A DNA stretch of 64,000 bases from Serratia marcescens subsp. marcescens ATCC 13880 (GTDB lineage Bacteria; Pseudomonadota; Gammaproteobacteria; Enterobacterales; Enterobacteriaceae): the NCBI RefSeq assembly GCF_017299535.1, contig NZ_CP071238.1:2046001-2110000 (forward strand), given 5' to 3'. Of the stretch, positions 1 through 8,704 are shown piece by piece. The notes under the pieces were generated by a model. That model was given only the letters and a program-made list of their open reading frames with translations. It made no database searches and was not told the origin of the DNA. The position numbers and the translations under genes were made by a program. Every line of letters begins with the position of its first letter. Position 1 is the stretch's first letter.

Positions 1-720
1 GACGATGGTGATGCGAGATTCATTATCGACCGCGATCACGCCTTCTTTAATCGACTGCAGCATGGCGTTGCGCTGTTCGAACAGGTTGGAGATTTCGTAG
101 GGCTCGAAACCCAGCATGATGCGTTTGAGCGCAGAGACCAGGAAAAAGGTGCCCAGGCTTCCGACCAGCGCGGCGAAGGCGATGGTCCAATAGATGATCC
201 AACGGCTCTCCGCCACCACCCGCTGCACGGTGTCCAGCGCGATGCCGAGCGCCACCACGCCGATTTGTTTTTTCTGATCGTCATACACCGGCACGAACAC
301 CCGCAGCGCCGGGGCCAGCGTGCCGCGGTTGATGGCGCTGTTGACGTTGCCTTGCAGCGCGGGCGCCAGATCGTCGCCGATAAAATGCTTGCCGATCAGC
401 CAGGGTTTAGGGTGCGAATAGCGGATGCCCCGCATATCCACCACCACCACGAACAACAGCTCGTTTTGATGGCGCACCTGCTCGGCGAAGCGCTGAATGG
501 CGCCGCTTTGATCGCGCCGCTGCAAGCCGTCGATCACGGTGTTGGAGAGCGCCAGCGTGTTGGCGACGGCGATGGCTTTTTGCTGCAGCTGATCTTGCCC
601 CTCGCGGCTCATCTGCACGAAAAACAGCGCGAACACCACCAGCAGCACCGAAGCGATGATGGCGGACACCATCAGCGTGATGGAGGTGCTCAGCTTGAGC
701 GGCACCCGTTGTTTTGGCAT
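1..720 (-). CDS. dcuS: DcuS-type C4-dicarboxylate/citrate sensor histidine kinase, 5' part
   Basis: The first 240 residues of a membrane sensor kinase are present; the PAS and kinase domains run off the left edge. TM1 lies near residues 12-35 and TM2 near 175-196, and they enclose a periplasmic PAS/Cache sensor. That sensor carries RYSHP at 100-104, the ligand-binding signature of the DcuS/CitA family, followed by AINRGTL and ALRVFVPVYD. The linker EPYEISNLFEQR and the start of the cytoplasmic PAS (SIKEGVIAVD) resemble E. coli DcuS closely. DcuS senses fumarate, succinate or citrate and phosphorylates DcuR. The partner regulator should lie just left of the window. Start is the ATG at 720; no better upstream start is seen. 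DpiB/CitA is the alternative name, less likely given the linker. Confidence 0.85.
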   Translation of the reverse strand, partial: MPKQRVPLKLSTSITLMVSAIIASVLLVVFALFFVQMSREGQDQLQQKAIAVANTLALSNTVIDGLQRRDQSGAIQRFAEQVRHQNELLFVVVVDMRGIRYSHPKPWLIGKHFIGDDLAPALQGNVNSAINRGTLAPALRVFVPVYDDQKKQIGVVALGIALDTVQRVVAESRWIIYWTIAFAALVGSLGTFFLVSALKRIMLGFEPYEISNLFEQRNAMLQSIKEGVIAVDNESRITIV

Positions 721-845
721 GGCGGTTCTCCGAATGGCGATATCACGGCGTATTCTAGCGAGGAATGCGGCAAGCTGCAGTTACCGGCAGCAGGTTATAG
801 CATGCTGCCGGGGGAGCGGGGGGTTATTTTAGTTACAAAAGCGGG

Positions 846-1688
846 TTACTGCTGGTGGTAGATCTCCAGCGCCTGTTGGCCGCTGGCGCCCTGATGGATG
901 ATCGCCATCAGGGCGCGCACCACCTGCGACGGGTTGCTGTGTTGATAGACGTTGCGGCCATAGACCATGCCGGAGGCGCCCTGCGCCATCAGCGCGGCGG
1001 ATTTCTCCAGCACCGGGCCCAGCTCACCCTTGCCGCCGCCGCGCACCAGCGTCGGGCAGCGCGCCGCTTCCACCACGCGGTGGAAATCTTCCACCCGATC
1101 GGTCGGATCGGCCTTGATGATGTCGGCGCCCAGCTCGCGCGCCAGCCGCACCAGCGGCACGATCTTCTCCACGTCACCCAGCGATCCGTAGGCGGCGCCC
1201 TGGCCGGCCGGGGCCATCACCAGCGGTTCGATCATCAGCGGCATGGCGTAGCGGTCGCAGGCGTGGCGCAGGCGGCCGATGTTCTCTACGCATTGGCGGA
1301 AAATGCCGGGTTCATCCGGGATCATATACAGGTTGACCACCACCGCGGCGGCGTCCATTTGCAGCGCGGCCAGGATCGGCGCTTCCGGATTGTGCAACAC
1401 CGCCCACATCTCACGGTGGCGCGCGGCGTTATAGGCGTTGCCGACGTCGGTGCGCAGCACCAGCGCCGGCTTTTCGCGCTGCGGCGCGCGCTGCAGCAGA
1501 TCCGCCTGGCCGTAGTTGACCTGAATGGCGTCGGGGCGCGCGGCGATCAGGTTGCCCATCACCCGTTCGATATCTTCCAGGCCGATTAAGAAATCCGGTT
1601 CGTTGGCGATGCCGTGATCGATCGCCACGTCCAGGCACTTGCCGTTGTTGAACAGGCGGTTCATCCGCACCTTACTGCTGAGCTGCAT
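846..1688 (-). CDS. class I aldolase of the DeoC/FbaB/LsrF family
   Basis: A 280-residue TIM-barrel aldolase. It has the family opening (CLDVAIDHG near 18-26), then DAIQVNYGQ, and a likely Schiff-base lysine K192 in ADIIKADPT, followed by the phosphate-binding loop LVRGGGKG. Such enzymes cleave or condense sugar phosphates such as fructose-1,6-bisphosphate or the autoinducer-2 phosphate product. It starts with a strong ribosome site (AGGAGG, 7 nt before the ATG). It is divergent from the sugar ABC transporter at 2173 and shares its 484-bp control region, so it probably processes the phosphorylated form of the imported sugar. The substrate cannot be told from sequence; no kinase for it is seen nearby. 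Confidence 0.8.
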   Translation of the reverse strand: MQLSSKVRMNRLFNNGKCLDVAIDHGIANEPDFLIGLEDIERVMGNLIAARPDAIQVNYGQADLLQRAPQREKPALVLRTDVGNAYNAARHREMWAVLHNPEAPILAALQMDAAAVVVNLYMIPDEPGIFRQCVENIGRLRHACDRYAMPLMIEPLVMAPAGQGAAYGSLGDVEKIVPLVRLARELGADIIKADPTDRVEDFHRVVEAARCPTLVRGGGKGELGPVLEKSAALMAQGASGMVYGRNVYQHSNPSQVVRALMAIIHQGASGQQALEIYHQQ

Positions 1689-2003
1689 GTCAGGTCCTCC
1701 TGAGATAGGGATATGTCCATTATTGCCGAGTAAGGATGGTCGGGAAACGCGGAAACCGCAAACTGCGCGCCCGCTCGCAGTTTTTGCCGGCGCACGAAAG
1801 GGGAACGCTCGCGGGCGGCTTTCATTTCATTTGTTAGATCCATGTCATGTTTTTGTTAATAAGCCATTCCAAAACGCATGTTTCGCTTGTTTGGGTTAAA
1901 AAGTTTCAATAATCTAAATTATGAAATAAACATTTAAAAAAGCGGCGAGGACGCGGCTTTCTCCTCCAGGGGTTTATTTCAATTGATTGTTTTTAATCTG
2001 TTT

Positions 2004-2019
2004 TGAGATATCGATCACC
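2004..2019. promoter_or_regulatory. putative CRP site
   Basis: TGAGA-TATCGA-TCACC matches the TGTGA-N6-TCACA consensus at 8 of 10 positions. It lies between a divergent aldolase and a sugar transporter, where catabolite control is expected. No matching start point was mapped. Confidence 0.4.
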
Positions 2020-2037
2020 ATTTTGTTCACGGCCTTA

Positions 2038-2068
2038 ATACGGCGATAACGCGGTAATTTCGCCGTAT
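2038..2068. promoter_or_regulatory. 9-bp inverted repeat, possible operator
   Basis: ATACGGCGA at 2038-2046 and TCGCCGTAT at 2060-2068 are perfect inverted copies with a 13-bp spacer. They sit about 105 bp upstream of the binding protein start. They are not followed by a T-run, so an operator is more likely than a terminator. No LacI or similar regulator for it lies in the window. Confidence 0.4.
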
Positions 2069-2172
2069 CAAAGGGATAACACCGACCGTATTGTTGTTTG
2101 AATGTAAAAAATATTTTTCATTAGCTGTCAACCAACAGACCTCTTCATTCTAACGATTAAAGGGTAACGAAC

Positions 2173-3102
2173 ATGAAGCTGAAGAAACTGATCGCCGCCT
2201 CGGTACTGATGTGCATGCTGCCGGCCAGCGTGTTGGCGAAAGACATCAAGATCGGCGTTTCCATGGCTTACTTCGATGACAACTTCCTCACCATTCTGCG
2301 CCAGTCGATGCAAAGCAAAATGAAAGCCGACGGCAACGTCAGCGGCCAGTTCGAAGACGCCAAGGGCGACATCGCGCAGCAAATTCAACAAATCGAAAAC
2401 TTCGTCAGCCAGGGCGTCGACGCCATCATCCTCAACCCGGTGGATACCCAGGGCGTCAAGCCGATGATCAAACTGGCCGAGAACGCCAAGATCCCGCTGG
2501 TGTTCGTCAACCGCAAGCCGGAAGTGGCGCTGCCGGCCGGCATGGCCTACGTCGGATCCGACTCCAAGCTGGCCGGCAAACTGCAGATGGAAGCGCTGGC
2601 CAAGCTGATGAACGGCAAGGGCAACGTGATGATCCTGATGGGCGAGCTGTCGAGCGAAGCCACGCGCGACCGCACCCGCGGCGTGGAAGAAGTGGCGGCC
2701 AACTATCCCGGCATCAAAATAGTCGACAAGCAAACCGCCAAGTTCTTCCGCAAAGAGGCGGTGGACGTCACCACCGACTGGATTTTGTCCGGCCAGCAGA
2801 TCGACGCCATCGCCTCCAACAACGACGAAATGGCCATCGGCGCTATTTTGGCGCTGAAGCAAGCCAAAAAACCCGGCGTGCTGGTGGCCGGCGTTGACGG
2901 CACGCCGGACGCGCTGGAGTTCATCAAAAAGGGCGATCTGGCGCTGAGCGTGTTCCAGGACGCCAAAGGCCAGGGCGAGGGCGCGGTGCAGACCGCCGTT
3001 CAGCTGGTGAAAGGCGAAAAAGTGGAAAGCAACGTGTTGATCCCTTACCAGCTGATCACTCAGGCCAATTACCAGCAATTCGCCGATAAAAACAAGAAAT
3101 AA
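2173..3102 (+). CDS. sugar ABC transporter periplasmic binding protein (RbsB family), copy 1
   Basis: A 309-residue periplasmic binding protein of the type I (peripla_BP_4/RbsB) fold. A Sec signal peptide covers about residues 1-22 (KKLIAASVLMCMLPASVLA). The mature part opens KIGVSMAYFDDNFLT, followed by VDAIILNPVD, hinge-region IVDKQTA and IASNNDEMAIGAI, then VAGVDGTPDAL. The opening resembles inositol- and rhizopine-type binding proteins, so a polyol or similar sugar is a reasonable guess, but not proven. ATG at 2173 follows AAGGG with 8 nt spacing. First gene of the transporter operon; a paralogue lies at 5782. Confidence 0.85.
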   Translation: MKLKKLIAASVLMCMLPASVLAKDIKIGVSMAYFDDNFLTILRQSMQSKMKADGNVSGQFEDAKGDIAQQIQQIENFVSQGVDAIILNPVDTQGVKPMIKLAENAKIPLVFVNRKPEVALPAGMAYVGSDSKLAGKLQMEALAKLMNGKGNVMILMGELSSEATRDRTRGVEEVAANYPGIKIVDKQTAKFFRKEAVDVTTDWILSGQQIDAIASNNDEMAIGAILALKQAKKPGVLVAGVDGTPDALEFIKKGDLALSVFQDAKGQGEGAVQTAVQLVKGEKVESNVLIPYQLITQANYQQFADKNKK

Positions 3103-3177
3103 GCCTTGAAGCCCGCCGCGGGCGCCGGTGTGGGGCGAGCGCGGCGGAAAACGTGGGTCAGTGCGGAGGTAAGCGGT

Positions 3178-4662
3178 ATGTACCCTTATGTTCTTGAGGC
3201 CGAAGGCATCAGCAAGCAGTTCCCCGGCGTCAAAGCGCTGGATAAGGTCTCGATTAAAATCAAACCCGGCAGCGTGCATGCGCTGATGGGAGAAAACGGC
3301 GCGGGCAAATCGACGCTGATGAAATGCCTGATCGGCATCTACCACCCGGATGAAGGCTCGATAAAAATCAAAGGTCGGCCGGTCACCTTCAGCGACACGC
3401 TGCAGGCGCTGCATTCGGGCATTTCCATGATCCACCAGGAGCTGAACCTGGTGCCTTACATGACGGTGGCGGAAAACATCTGGCTGGGGCGCGAGCCGGC
3501 GCGGTTGGGGTTCGTCAACCACGAACAGCTGAACGAGAACACCCGCGAGCTGCTGGCGCGGCTGAACATCAAACTGCAGCCGGACACGCTGGTGGGTGAT
3601 CTGAGCATCGCCAACCAGCAGATGGTGGAGATCGCCAAGGCGGTGTCCTACAACGCCGACGTCTTGATCATGGACGAACCGACCTCGGCGCTGACCGAAG
3701 GTGAAGTGGTGCATCTGTTCGCCATCATCCGCGAACTGCGCGAGCAGGGCAAAGGCATCATCTATATCAGCCACAAGATGGACGAGATCTTCGCCATCAC
3801 CGACGAAGTGAGCATTTTCCGCGACGGCACCTTCATCGCCTGCGACAAAACCGAAAACCTGACCAAACAGTCGCTGATCACCATGATGGTGGGGCGCGAA
3901 CTGACGCAGATGTTCCCCAAATTCAACAACAATATCGGCGAGGAAGTGCTGCGGGTAGCGGGGCTGCGCCGCAGCGGCTGGTTCCATGACGTGTCGTTCA
4001 GCGTCAAACGCGGCGAGATCCTCGGCGTCGCCGGGCTGGTGGGCGCCGGGCGCAGCGAAGTGATGGAAAGCCTGTTCGGCATGCACCCGGCGGACGGCGG
4101 CGAGATCTTTATCGAAGGCCAGGCGGTGAAGGTCGATTCCCCGGCGAAGGCGATCGAGAGCGGGCTGGCGTTTCTCACCGAAGACCGCAAGAAATCCGGC
4201 CTGTTTCTGGTGCTGTCGGTGGTCGAGAACATGAGCATCGTCAACCTGTCGGAATACATCGGCAAGAACGGTTTCGTCAGCCACGTGCAGATGGCCAAAG
4301 ACTGCATGGATCAGATCAAAAAACTCAACATCAAAACGCCGACCATGGATCAGATCATCAATAACCTCAGCGGCGGCAACCAACAGAAGGTGCTGATCGC
4401 GCGCTGGCTGCTGGCGCAGCCGAAAATTCTGATCCTCGACGAACCGACGCGCGGCATCGACGTGGGGGCGAAAGCGGAAATCTACCGCCTGATCAGCGAG
4501 CTGGCCAACCGCGGCGTCGCCATCATTTTGGTCTCCTCCGAGCTGCCGGAGATCCTCGGCATGAGCGACCGGGTGATGGTGATGCACGGCGGCCGCATCA
4601 CCGGCATTTTGGACAAAGACGACGCGGACCAGGAGAAGATCCTGGCGCTGGCCTCAGAATAA
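3178..4662 (+). CDS. sugar ABC transporter ATPase (RbsA/MglA family)
   Basis: A 494-residue protein with two fused nucleotide-binding domains, typical of ribose/galactose-class importers. NBD1 has Walker A GENGAGKST and Walker B VLIMDEPTSAL. NBD2 has the degenerate Walker A GLVGAGRSE usual for this family, signature LSGGNQQKV and Walker B ILILDEPTRGID. The ATG at 3178 is preceded by GGAGGT; a longer reading from a TTG at 3106 gives a low-complexity, atypical N-terminus and is rejected. It energises transport through the permease at 4678 and is in the same transcription unit as both. Confidence 0.9.
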   Translation: MYPYVLEAEGISKQFPGVKALDKVSIKIKPGSVHALMGENGAGKSTLMKCLIGIYHPDEGSIKIKGRPVTFSDTLQALHSGISMIHQELNLVPYMTVAENIWLGREPARLGFVNHEQLNENTRELLARLNIKLQPDTLVGDLSIANQQMVEIAKAVSYNADVLIMDEPTSALTEGEVVHLFAIIRELREQGKGIIYISHKMDEIFAITDEVSIFRDGTFIACDKTENLTKQSLITMMVGRELTQMFPKFNNNIGEEVLRVAGLRRSGWFHDVSFSVKRGEILGVAGLVGAGRSEVMESLFGMHPADGGEIFIEGQAVKVDSPAKAIESGLAFLTEDRKKSGLFLVLSVVENMSIVNLSEYIGKNGFVSHVQMAKDCMDQIKKLNIKTPTMDQIINNLSGGNQQKVLIARWLLAQPKILILDEPTRGIDVGAKAEIYRLISELANRGVAIILVSSELPEILGMSDRVMVMHGGRITGILDKDDADQEKILALASE

Positions 4663-4677
4663 CGAAGGGTGAACATC

Positions 4678-5718
4678 ATGAGTAACGTAAAGATTGAGAA
4701 GCCGCTCTCCGCCGATTCAACGGGCAAGGGAACGCTGTTCTCCGGGCTGAGCGGCAAAATGCCGAAGGATACCGGCATCTTCATCGTGATGATCGGCATC
4801 GCGCTGATCTTCGAAATCCTCGGCTGGTACATGCGCGATCAGTCGTTCCTGCTGAACCCGAACCGCCTGCTGCTGATCGTGCTGCAGGTGGCGATCATCG
4901 GCATCATCGCGGTGGGCGTCACCCAGGTGATCATCACCACCGGCATCGATCTCTCCTCCGGTTCGCTGATTGCGCTGACCGCGGTGGTGGCGGCCAGCCT
5001 GGCGCAGACCTCGGACAGCATTTCGCCGATGTACCCGGGGCTGCTCGATCTGCCGGCGGCGATCCCGATCGGCGCGGGGATTGGGGTGGGCATTGTCTGC
5101 GGCTTTATCAACGGCTTCCTGATCACCCGCACCGGCATTCCGCCGTTCATCGCCACGCTGGGGATGATGGTATCGGCGCGCGGTCTGGCGCAGTACTACA
5201 CCAAGGGCAATCCGGTCAGCTTCCTGTCGGACGGCTTCACGTCAATCGGCCAGGGCGCGATGCCGGTGATCATCTTCCTGGTGATTGCGGTGATCTTCCA
5301 TATCGCGCTCAAACACACCCGCTACGGCAAATACATCTACGCCATCGGCGGCAATATGACCTCGGCGCGGGTGTCCGGCATCAACGTCAACAAATATCTG
5401 GTGACGGTTTACACCATCGCCGGCGGGTTGGCGGGACTGGCGGGCGTGGTGCTGGCGGCGCGCGTCAGCAGCGGCCAGTCGAGCATGGGGATGTCGTACG
5501 AGCTGGACGCCATCGCCGCGGCGGTGATCGGCGGCAGCAGCCTGATGGGCGGCGTCGGGCGCATCACCGGCACGCTGATCGGCGCGGTGATCCTCGGCCT
5601 TATCAAAAGCGGTTTCACCTTTATCGGCGTCGATTCTTACATTCAGGACATCATCAAAGGCGTGATTATCGTCGCCGCCGTGTCGATCGACATGCGTCGC
5701 AACCGCAAAAAACACTGA
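4678..5718 (+). CDS. sugar ABC transporter permease (RbsC family)
   Basis: A 346-residue inner-membrane permease of the RbsC/BPD_transp_2 family, with about eight to ten hydrophobic segments. Family motifs are visible: QVIITTGIDLSSGSLIALTAVV, GFINGFLITRTGIPPFIATLG and SYELDAIAAAVIGGSSLMGG near the C-terminus. An in-frame GTG at 4669 would add three residues, but the ATG at 4678 is better spaced from GAAGGG. It follows the ATPase gene by 15 bp and is closed by a strong terminator at 5731-5766. Confidence 0.9.
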   Translation: MSNVKIEKPLSADSTGKGTLFSGLSGKMPKDTGIFIVMIGIALIFEILGWYMRDQSFLLNPNRLLLIVLQVAIIGIIAVGVTQVIITTGIDLSSGSLIALTAVVAASLAQTSDSISPMYPGLLDLPAAIPIGAGIGVGIVCGFINGFLITRTGIPPFIATLGMMVSARGLAQYYTKGNPVSFLSDGFTSIGQGAMPVIIFLVIAVIFHIALKHTRYGKYIYAIGGNMTSARVSGINVNKYLVTVYTIAGGLAGLAGVVLAARVSSGQSSMGMSYELDAIAAAVIGGSSLMGGVGRITGTLIGAVILGLIKSGFTFIGVDSYIQDIIKGVIIVAAVSIDMRRNRKKH

Positions 5719-5730
5719 TTGCCGTGAATT

Positions 5731-5766
5731 GCCGCCGGCGCCAAGGTTGGCCGGCGGCGTTTTTTT
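5731..5766 (+). terminator. rho-independent terminator after the permease
   Basis: Perfect 9-bp stem GCCGCCGGC (5731-5739) / GCCGGCGGC (5750-5758) with a 10-nt loop, followed by seven T residues. It falls between the permease and the second binding protein, so it should reduce transcription of the latter. Confidence 0.85.
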
Positions 5767-5781
5767 ACCGGGGGGCACATC

Positions 5782-6702
5782 ATGAATTACCTGAAAGGGC
5801 TGTGGCTGGCGGTGGCGCTGTGTGCGTCCACCCCGGCATGGGCGCAAACCATCGGCGTATCGATGGCCTATTTCGACCAGAACTTCCTCACCATTATCCG
5901 CCAGGCGATCGACAAGGAGGCCAAGGCGCGCGGCATTACCGTGCAGTTCGAGGACGCGCGCGGCGACGTCGGCCGCCAGACCGATCAGGTGCAGAGTTTT
6001 ATCAGCGCCGGGGTGGACGCGATTATCGTCGATCCGGTCAACTCGGCCAGCACGCCGGTAATGACCAAAATGGTGCAGGCCGCCGGCGTGCCGCTGGTGT
6101 ACGTGAACCGCACGCCGGGCGACGCCAAACTGCCGCAGGGCGTGGTGTTCGTCGGCTCCGACGAGCGGGAATCCGGCACGCTGCAGATGGAAGAGTTGGC
6201 GCGGCTGGCCAACTATCAGGGCAACGTGGCGGTGATGATCGGCAACCTGACCGACGCCGGCGCGCTGCAGCGCACCAAAGACGTGGAGCAGGTGGTGGCC
6301 AGGTACCCGAAAATGAAGGTGGTGCAGAAGCAGAGCGCCAACTATTCACGCAGTGAAGGCATGGATCTGATGATGAACTGGCTGACCAACGGCGAAGCGA
6401 TCGACATCGTCGCCGCCAACAACGACGAGATGGCGATCGGCGCGATCATGGCGCTGCAGCAGGCGGGCAAGGCGGACAAGAAAGTGCTGATCGGCGGCAT
6501 CGACGCCACGCCCGACGGCCTCAAGGCGCTGGCCTCCGGCAAGATGCAGGTCACGGTGTTCCAGGACGCGGTCGGCCAGGGCAAGGCCTCGGTCGATGTG
6601 GCGCAGCGCATGATCAACGGTGAAAAGCTCGAGCCGTATTACTGGATCCCGTTCGAGCTGGTGACGCCGGCCAATCAGGGAAAATACGCGGCCAGGCCGT
6701 GA
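5782..6702 (+). CDS. sugar ABC transporter periplasmic binding protein (RbsB family), copy 2
   Basis: A 306-residue paralogue of the protein at 2173: both share IGVSMAYFD, NFLTI, QFEDA, VGSD, NNDEMAIGAI, FQDA and the same overall length, with roughly half the residues alike by eye. The signal peptide is about residues 1-21 (ending TPAWA). GGGG lies before the ATG. It is only 63 bp downstream of the permease but behind a rho-independent terminator, so it is probably expressed at a lower level or by readthrough. Two binding proteins feeding one transporter would widen its substrate range; this role is inferred. Confidence 0.85.
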   Translation: MNYLKGLWLAVALCASTPAWAQTIGVSMAYFDQNFLTIIRQAIDKEAKARGITVQFEDARGDVGRQTDQVQSFISAGVDAIIVDPVNSASTPVMTKMVQAAGVPLVYVNRTPGDAKLPQGVVFVGSDERESGTLQMEELARLANYQGNVAVMIGNLTDAGALQRTKDVEQVVARYPKMKVVQKQSANYSRSEGMDLMMNWLTNGEAIDIVAANNDEMAIGAIMALQQAGKADKKVLIGGIDATPDGLKALASGKMQVTVFQDAVGQGKASVDVAQRMINGEKLEPYYWIPFELVTPANQGKYAARP

Positions 6703-6728
6703 GTTAACCGCCAGGTTCGCGTTGCCGG

Positions 6729-6752
6729 GGCGCTGCTTGCAGCGCCTTTTTT
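6729..6752 (+). terminator. rho-independent terminator after second binding protein
   Basis: Stem GGCGCTGC (6729-6736) / GCAGCGCC (6739-6746) with a TT loop, followed by six T residues. Confidence 0.85.
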
Positions 6753-6841
6753 ATTGGCGTCAGTTACATGTCCGCTTGCGGCCAGCGCGGCGCGGGATCT
6801 TGCCTCACACTGAGGATCTTTAAACCGCGTGAGGATGAGCG

Positions 6842-7606
6842 ATGAATGCATTAAACGGCAAGGTGGCGGTGATCGGCGGCGCCAGTTCGGGGATCGGCAA
6901 AGCGGCGGCGCTGCTGTTCGCCCGGCAGGGGGCAGCGCTGGTGTTGGGCGCCCGGCGCGCGCCGCTGTTGGCCGAGTTGGTGGAGGACATTCGGCGCGAG
7001 GGCGGCCGAGCATTGGCGGTGGTGGGTGACGTGCGCGACGAAGCCTTCGCCGAACGGCTGACGGCGACGGCGGTCGACGAATTCGGCGGGCTGGATATCG
7101 CCTTCAACAACGCCGGCACCTTGGGGCCGCTGGGGCCGTCGCTGGCGCTCAGCGCGTCAGAATGGCGCGAGGTGCTGGAAACCAACCTGTCCAGCGCCTA
7201 TTACGGCGCCAAGCATCAAATTCCCGCCATGCTGGCGCGCGGCGCGGGCTCGGTGATTTTCACCTCCACGTTCGTCGGCCACACCGCGGCGTTTCCCGGC
7301 ACGGCAGCCTATGCGGCCGGCAAATCGGGGCTGATCGGCCTGACGCAGGCGCTGGCGGTGGAGTTTGGCGGGCGCGGCATTCGGGTGAACGCGCTGCTGC
7401 CGGGGGGCACCGACACGGCGATGGGCCGGCAGATGAGCAATACCCCGGAGGCGCTGGCGCAGGTGGCCGATCTGCACGCGCTGAAGCGGCTGGCGATGCC
7501 GGAGGAGATCGCGCAGGCGGCGCTGTATCTGGCGTCTGACGCTTCCTCATTCGTCACCGGCACCGCGATGCTGGTGGACGGCGGCGTGTCCATTCAGCGC
7601 GGCTGA
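6842..7606 (+). CDS. short-chain dehydrogenase/reductase (SDR)
   Basis: A 254-residue classical SDR, a NAD(P)-dependent oxidoreductase. The cofactor motif is GGASSGIGKAAA near residues 13-24 (TGxxxGxG variant), then NNAG at about 90, and the catalytic Ser (STFVGHT) with YAAGKSG as the YxxxK pair. The C-terminal SSFVTGTAMLVDGG is typical of the FabG-like branch. The substrate is unknown. A single gene with a terminator before it and a hairpin after it. ATG at 6842 follows GAGGATGAGCG. Confidence 0.85.
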   Translation: MNALNGKVAVIGGASSGIGKAAALLFARQGAALVLGARRAPLLAELVEDIRREGGRALAVVGDVRDEAFAERLTATAVDEFGGLDIAFNNAGTLGPLGPSLALSASEWREVLETNLSSAYYGAKHQIPAMLARGAGSVIFTSTFVGHTAAFPGTAAYAAGKSGLIGLTQALAVEFGGRGIRVNALLPGGTDTAMGRQMSNTPEALAQVADLHALKRLAMPEEIAQAALYLASDASSFVTGTAMLVDGGVSIQRG

Positions 7607-7615
7607 GGTTGGCAT

Positions 7616-7642
7616 GGCCCGTGGCCTGGCGCCACGGGCATA
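7616..7642. terminator. hairpin between convergent SDR and nlpA
   Basis: GCCCGTGGC and GCCACGGGC form a GC-rich inverted repeat in the 46-bp gap between two converging genes. There is no T-run, so termination is inferred from position. Confidence 0.5.
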
Positions 7643-7652
7643 CGGGAGAGAT

Positions 7653-8468
7653 TTACCAGCCTTTGACGGCGTCACCTTTGTAGATGTCGGCGGCGCTGGC
7701 CGCCACTTCATCAGTCTGGTAGGCCTTGACCAGATCCTTCACTTTCTCGCTGTCTTTGTTGTCGATGCGGCTGGCGAAGATGTTGACGTAAGGCGAGTTT
7801 TTGTCTTCGACAAACAGCCCGTCCTTGGCCGGCGACAGGCCAATCTGGCTGGAATAGTTGGTGTTGATGATCGCCAGCGTCACCTGTTGGTCGTCCAGCG
7901 CGCGCGGCAGTTGCGGCGCTTCAACCTCGACGATCTTCAGCTTTTTCGGGTTGCTGACGATATCCAGCGCGGTCGGCAGCAGGCCGACGCCGTCTTTCAG
8001 GGTAATCAGCCCCTGTTTTTGCAACAGCAGCAGCGAACGGCCCAGGTTGGTCGGATCGTTAGGCACCGCCACCTGCGCGCCGTCCGGCAACTGGCTGAGT
8101 GCGGTTATCTTCTTCGAATACCCGGCGATCGGGTAGACGAAGGTATTGCCCACCGCCGCCAGCTTGTAGCCACGTTCCTGCATCTGCTTGTCCAGGTAAG
8201 GCTTGTGCTGGAAGGCGTTGACGTCCAGATCGCCATTGTTCAGCGCTTCGTTCGGCAGCACGTAATCGTTGAAGGTCACCACCTCCACGTCCAGATCGTA
8301 TTTTTGCTTGGCGACCTTCTGCACCACCGCCCACAGCGACTGATCGATGCCGGCGCTGATGCCGACCTTGATGTGGTGCTCGTCCTGTGCGGTCGGGCCG
8401 CAGGCGGTCAGCAGCAGCGTGCCGGCGGCGGCCAGCGCCAACGTGAGGTTTTTCAGCGTAAATGTCAT
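7653..8468 (-). CDS. nlpA: NlpA-family lipoprotein, methionine-type binding protein
   Basis: A 271-residue lipoprotein of the NlpA/MetQ family. The signal peptide ends in the lipobox LTAC with Cys23; the next residue is Gly, so outer leaflet sorting is possible. Family blocks HIKVGISAG, VAVPNDPTNLGRSLLLLQ, LLPTALDI and the C-terminal KGDAVKGW are present. MetQ binds methionine for the MetNI importer; no metN or metI is adjacent, so this is the orphan NlpA type, as in E. coli. Upstream at 8568-8594 a repeated CTATGA motif may be its operator. Confidence 0.85.
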   Translation of the reverse strand: MTFTLKNLTLALAAAGTLLLTACGPTAQDEHHIKVGISAGIDQSLWAVVQKVAKQKYDLDVEVVTFNDYVLPNEALNNGDLDVNAFQHKPYLDKQMQERGYKLAAVGNTFVYPIAGYSKKITALSQLPDGAQVAVPNDPTNLGRSLLLLQKQGLITLKDGVGLLPTALDIVSNPKKLKIVEVEAPQLPRALDDQQVTLAIINTNYSSQIGLSPAKDGLFVEDKNSPYVNIFASRIDNKDSEKVKDLVKAYQTDEVAASAADIYKGDAVKGW

Positions 8469-8567
8469 TTTCCCAGGGTCCTTGTCAACATTGCCTGCTA
8501 ATTTTGGCGGGCAGAATAGTGGCAGTGACTGTAGGTAATCGCTGGGCTAAAACAAAATACTGATTCA

Positions 8568-8594
8568 CTATGACTCATAGCGATTAGCTATGAG
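8568..8594. promoter_or_regulatory. triple CTATGA inverted motif upstream of nlpA
   Basis: CTATGA (8568-8573), TCATAG (8575-8580) and GCTATGAG (8587-8594, paired with CTCATAGC at 8574-8581) give three half-sites in alternating orientation, about 100 bp upstream of nlpA and 110 bp upstream of the plus-strand gene at 8705. It resembles a regulator site; no factor can be named. Confidence 0.4.
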
Positions 8595-8704
8595 CGGCCG
8601 CTGCCCGGCGCGGTGCGGATTGTTTTGACGGCGAATCGGCGGGCTTATTATGATAGCCGTTGGCCCGTAAGGGCAGACTGGGTACTGAAACGAAGGAATA
8701 GACA

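Larger units (their letters stand above)
1689..2172. promoter_or_regulatory. divergent control region between aldolase and sugar ABC operon
   Basis: 484 bp without a gene, AT-rich compared with its neighbours. It must hold the promoters of both the aldolase (minus strand) and the binding protein (plus strand). It contains a CRP-like site at 2004-2019 and a 9-bp inverted repeat at 2038-2068, listed separately. No coding potential is seen. Confidence 0.6.

Noticed and set aside
2128..4587. 819-residue open frame on the minus strand, rich in His and Asp
   Set aside because: It lies opposite the binding protein and ATPase genes; its composition is typical of the antisense of GC-rich coding DNA.
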